A DNA stretch of 64,000 nucleotides from Dolomedes plantarius (lineage: Eukaryota > Arthropoda > Arachnida > Araneae > Dolomedidae), in the NCBI GenBank assembly GCA_907164885.2, contig OU015492.1, positions 191,779,539 to 191,843,538 on the forward strand. The letters run 5' to 3'. The position numbers and the translations under genes were made by a program. The notes below the pieces were generated by a model. The model searched no databases. It was not told where the DNA came from and worked only from the letters and a program-made list of their open reading frames with translations. Shown in pieces: positions 61,769-64,000 of the stretch (positions are counted from its first letter, which is position 1; each line of letters opens with the position of its first letter).

Positions 61769-62504
61769 GCGATATTTCTTGAAAAACTGTGTTTCATTTT
61801 TTGATGAAAATATTAGTCTGTTTTAAAATATTTTTAAACAAATGAGGTCTAGTTTGAAAGAGAAATGTCTGTAGTCATAGATTGTAAAAAGATCAAAATT
61901 CTACGATCATTTTTTTGGCGAGTTATCGTAATCTGAAGATGAAAAAAATCAATATTTTCCCACAAAAAATAAAATTAAAAAAAACTTAAAGTCCGACGAA
62001 GATGAGACATGTCTTACTTTGGTTCCTCCCGTTTTTCTGCATCCATTGGTATCACTCTCGACCCCATACCCCCCAGCGGTTGTGGAGGAGATAGCGTGAC
62101 AAGCTTTCGACAGCGGCAGCGGGAGTTACTTATTTTTAGAATAGAGAGATATTCATTTGTAGCTTATGTGCTAAACAGAATGTTGTCACCGTAAAATTTG
62201 TACCTTTTTCTGAAAAATGTAATAAAGGAAAATTTTTTTTATACAAGTTTGCTGAACTAAGAAATTACAAATAGAATTAAATTTTATATAAATGCACCAA
62301 AACATCGTATCTTTTTTCACTGAATTCTTAACAGGGGAAATCGATGTACATGATTGTTTACTTTTTTGATCAGCAGTTTTTCCAAATGACAAATGTTGTT
62401 TCCATCGCAGAAAGCACTTTATCTATTACGACATTTGCCCATCCATACCGCGAATTTGTTGGCTTCTTTGTTATAGTAGCACCATATGGGTGAGCCAGCA
62501 TAGC

Positions 62505-62612
62505 TCCCAAATCTTAGCTTTGTCCTTGGACAAGCAGGAATCGAACCCAACCATGGCAATAAAGACACTCAGAGAATGCCCATGGGCCAAACCACTGGTC
62601 CGCCAGGTCGGC
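62505..62612 (-). mobile_element. tRNA-derived SINE head inside the inverted repeat
   Basis: On the minus strand an A-box-like TGGCGGACCAGTGGTTTGG and a B-box-like GGTTGGGTTCGATTCCTGC. The anticodon and acceptor arms do not form a convincing tRNA. A distinct SINE family from 42688. Confidence 0.55.
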
Positions 62613-62680
62613 AAGTGACAAGTGTTACTTTTTATAAATGGGTATTTTCTGTTCATGTAATTTAGTTTGAACAACTCTAA

Positions 62681-62864
62681 GGGCCTGTTCACATGGGAGT
62701 CCGTTGCGTAGCGTTAAGGAAAAGATGACGTTGAGACGAAAATAAACCAATCATAGGCGTTAAAAATTTCATTGCTAATCCTTTGGAGGCCTATGATTGG
62801 TTTATTTTCGTCTCGACGTGATCTTTTCCTTAACGCAACGCAACGGACTCCTATGTGAACAGGC
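62681..62864. mobile_element. Palindromic MITE, 184 bp
   Basis: Nearly the whole segment is one inverted repeat: GCCTGTTCACATGGGAGTCC at the left and its inverse at the right, with inner arms CGAAAATAAACCAATCATAGG and a short central loop. Arms of about 75 bp. No target duplication was found. Confidence 0.85.
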
Positions 62865-62926
62865 AATGAAAGTTAATGTTCACTAACTTTAATACATTTG
62901 TTTTTCCACTCTTTTTCCAAACTAAG

Positions 62927-63012
62927 TTTCAGATATTCCTTAAAAACTAATCAGATTTTCAGATATTCCTTAAAAACTAATCAGATTTTCAGATATTCCT
63001 TAAAAACTAATA
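62927..63012. repeat. 30-bp tandem repeat, 2.9 copies
   Basis: TTTCAGATATTCCTTAAAAA followed by CTAATCAGAT, three times, nearly identical. Confidence 0.95.
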
Positions 63013-63276
63013 TGACCTTCTGCACTCGATTATCCATGAATACTACCATTACGACATAAATTCTTCTAAAATCATTACAGGATGCTCTAAAATGATACGA
63101 TAGTCTGAAGCTTGGAGGATTTGGCTCTAAGCATAATCAATTAGCCCTGGAATAACTTTTGACTTGGCTTCCCATGTAAAGCTATGAGGCTTTTTTTTCC
63201 AAGTTATGCTCCTGATCACAGATAGGAAAATGAATTTTTTTCTGCGTATCAAGACAAACGTTAAAATATTGAGCGC

Positions 63277-63616
63277 ATATTTTTTAAAATTGTAATTTTT
63301 TTCATGAGTTAATGTTTTGCAGGACGTTAAATTATTGATGTCTATTGAGAAAAAATCTAAATTGTTTCTGAAAAAAATTAAATTAAATACATCCTTGAAA
63401 CAATGTACATTGCATTTTAAGATATATATTCTAATGCAGTATAATAAAATTAAAATAAAGGCATTTGCTAATCTGTGATTAGAAAAATTCTCAAGGAAAA
63501 ATTCGCACATTTTTTTTTATTGAGCACATATTTTTTTTAAATTGTAATTTTTTCATGAGTTATGTTGTGCAGGGCGTTAAATTATTGATGTATATCTAGA
63601 AAAATCTAAATTATCT
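63277..63616. repeat. ~100-bp direct repeat
   Basis: About 63277-63375 and 63520-63616 share GAGC-CATATTTTTT, TTTTTTCATGAGTTA, GCAGG-CGTTAAATTATTGA and AAAATCTAAATT in order. Confidence 0.8.
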
Positions 63617-64000
63617 CTCTATTCTAAAAAAAAGTAACTGGCGCCGCCGCCGCCGCTGTCAAAAGCTTGTCACGCTATCTCCTCCGAAACCGCTGGGGGT
63701 ATGGGGTCGAGACCGATACCAATAGATGCAGAAAAATGCGGGGAAGAAAGTAAGACATGTCTCATCTTCGTCGGACTTTAAGTATTTTTTTTATTTTATG
63801 TTTTGTGTGAAAAATATTGACTTTTTCATGTTCAGATTACGATAACTCGCCAAAAATTAATCGTAGAATTTTGATATTTTTACAATCTAAGACTACAGAC
63901 ATTTCTCCTTCAAACAAGACCTCATTTGTTTAAAAATAATTTAAAACAGACTAATATTTTCATCAAAATATTAAACCCACTTTTTCTAGAAATATCGTCA

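Larger units (their letters stand above)
61769..64000. mobile_element. Large inverted-repeat structure, cut by the window end
   Basis: Left arm 61769-62151 and right arm 63613-64000 are inverted copies of each other over at least 383 bp. They share CGATATTTCT, TTTGATGAAAATATTA, GACATTTCTC-TT, GGCGAGTTATCG, GAAGATGAGACATGTCTTAC, CATACCCCC-AGCGG and TTTAGAATAGAGAGATA. The spacer is about 1460 bp, holds no transposase, and carries nested repeats (listed separately). The right arm reaches the last base, so outer ends and target duplication cannot be judged. The arms have diverged by substitutions and small indels. Confidence 0.8.

Noticed and set aside
63127..63510. 127-codon minus frame near the right edge
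   Set aside because: Composition is low-complexity AT and it spans a direct repeat; no family features.

Overview
The window is eukaryotic nuclear DNA: AT-rich, intron-dominated, and full of dispersed repeats, long (TA)n microsatellites, tRNA-derived SINEs, Tc1/mariner and Gypsy elements and MITEs. There is no operon-like gene packing. The Tc1-type transposase and the tRNA-SINE style resemble what is common in arachnid, especially spider, genomes. That host assignment is an inference from family resemblance; nothing in the window is diagnostic of a species.

Host gene. Two plus-strand exons are well supported: 44206-44495 (290 nt) and 55192-55407 (216 nt). Both have consensus splice sites, and their phases agree (phase 0 at the shared intron). 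A weaker 40-nt exon at 22276-22315 fits the first of them in phase. Together they suggest one gene with introns of about 22 kb and 11 kb, in which almost everything else in the window sits. The encoded segment is Ser/Asn/Pro-rich with a small Cys cluster. I do not recognise the protein.

Layout. 0.8-1.4 kb: solo LTR. 2.6-8.9 kb: SINE pieces, (TA)34, a truncated Tc1 element fused to a 5'-truncated Gypsy element with its 3' LTR. 10-19 kb: TTAA-flanked MITEs, a solo LTR of the Gypsy family, other MITEs, a Tigger-like element. 20.7-21.8 kb: a foldback element and a SINE 3' part with a large TA microsatellite. 22-33 kb: candidate exon, a transposase pseudogene split by a second solo LTR, palindromic MITEs, a hAT MITE. 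33.5-36.3 kb: a second Tc1 copy abutting a nearly complete mariner-like element. 37.8-38.8 kb: a composite SINE. 39.3-40.8 kb: a 22-copy 67-bp minisatellite. 42.7-48 kb: SINEs, MITEs, exon, transposase relic. 51-52.5 kb: second foldback element. 54-57.2 kb: a ~330-bp repeat array surrounding the second firm exon. 57.4-59.2 kb: palindrome cluster and a decayed transposon-like gene. 61.8-64 kb: a large inverted-repeat structure running off the window end.

The signals I rate highest are: (1) the repeat array carrying copies of the splice acceptor and first codons of the 55192 exon; (2) a composite SINE with an internal TA microsatellite flanked as one unit by a 13-bp target-site duplication; (3) foldback elements whose two arms are both the 3' end of a transposase gene; (4) a family of TTAA-flanked MITEs; (5) the long inverted repeat at the right edge. 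No intact autonomous element was found: every transposase or polyprotein seen carries a stop, frameshift or truncation.
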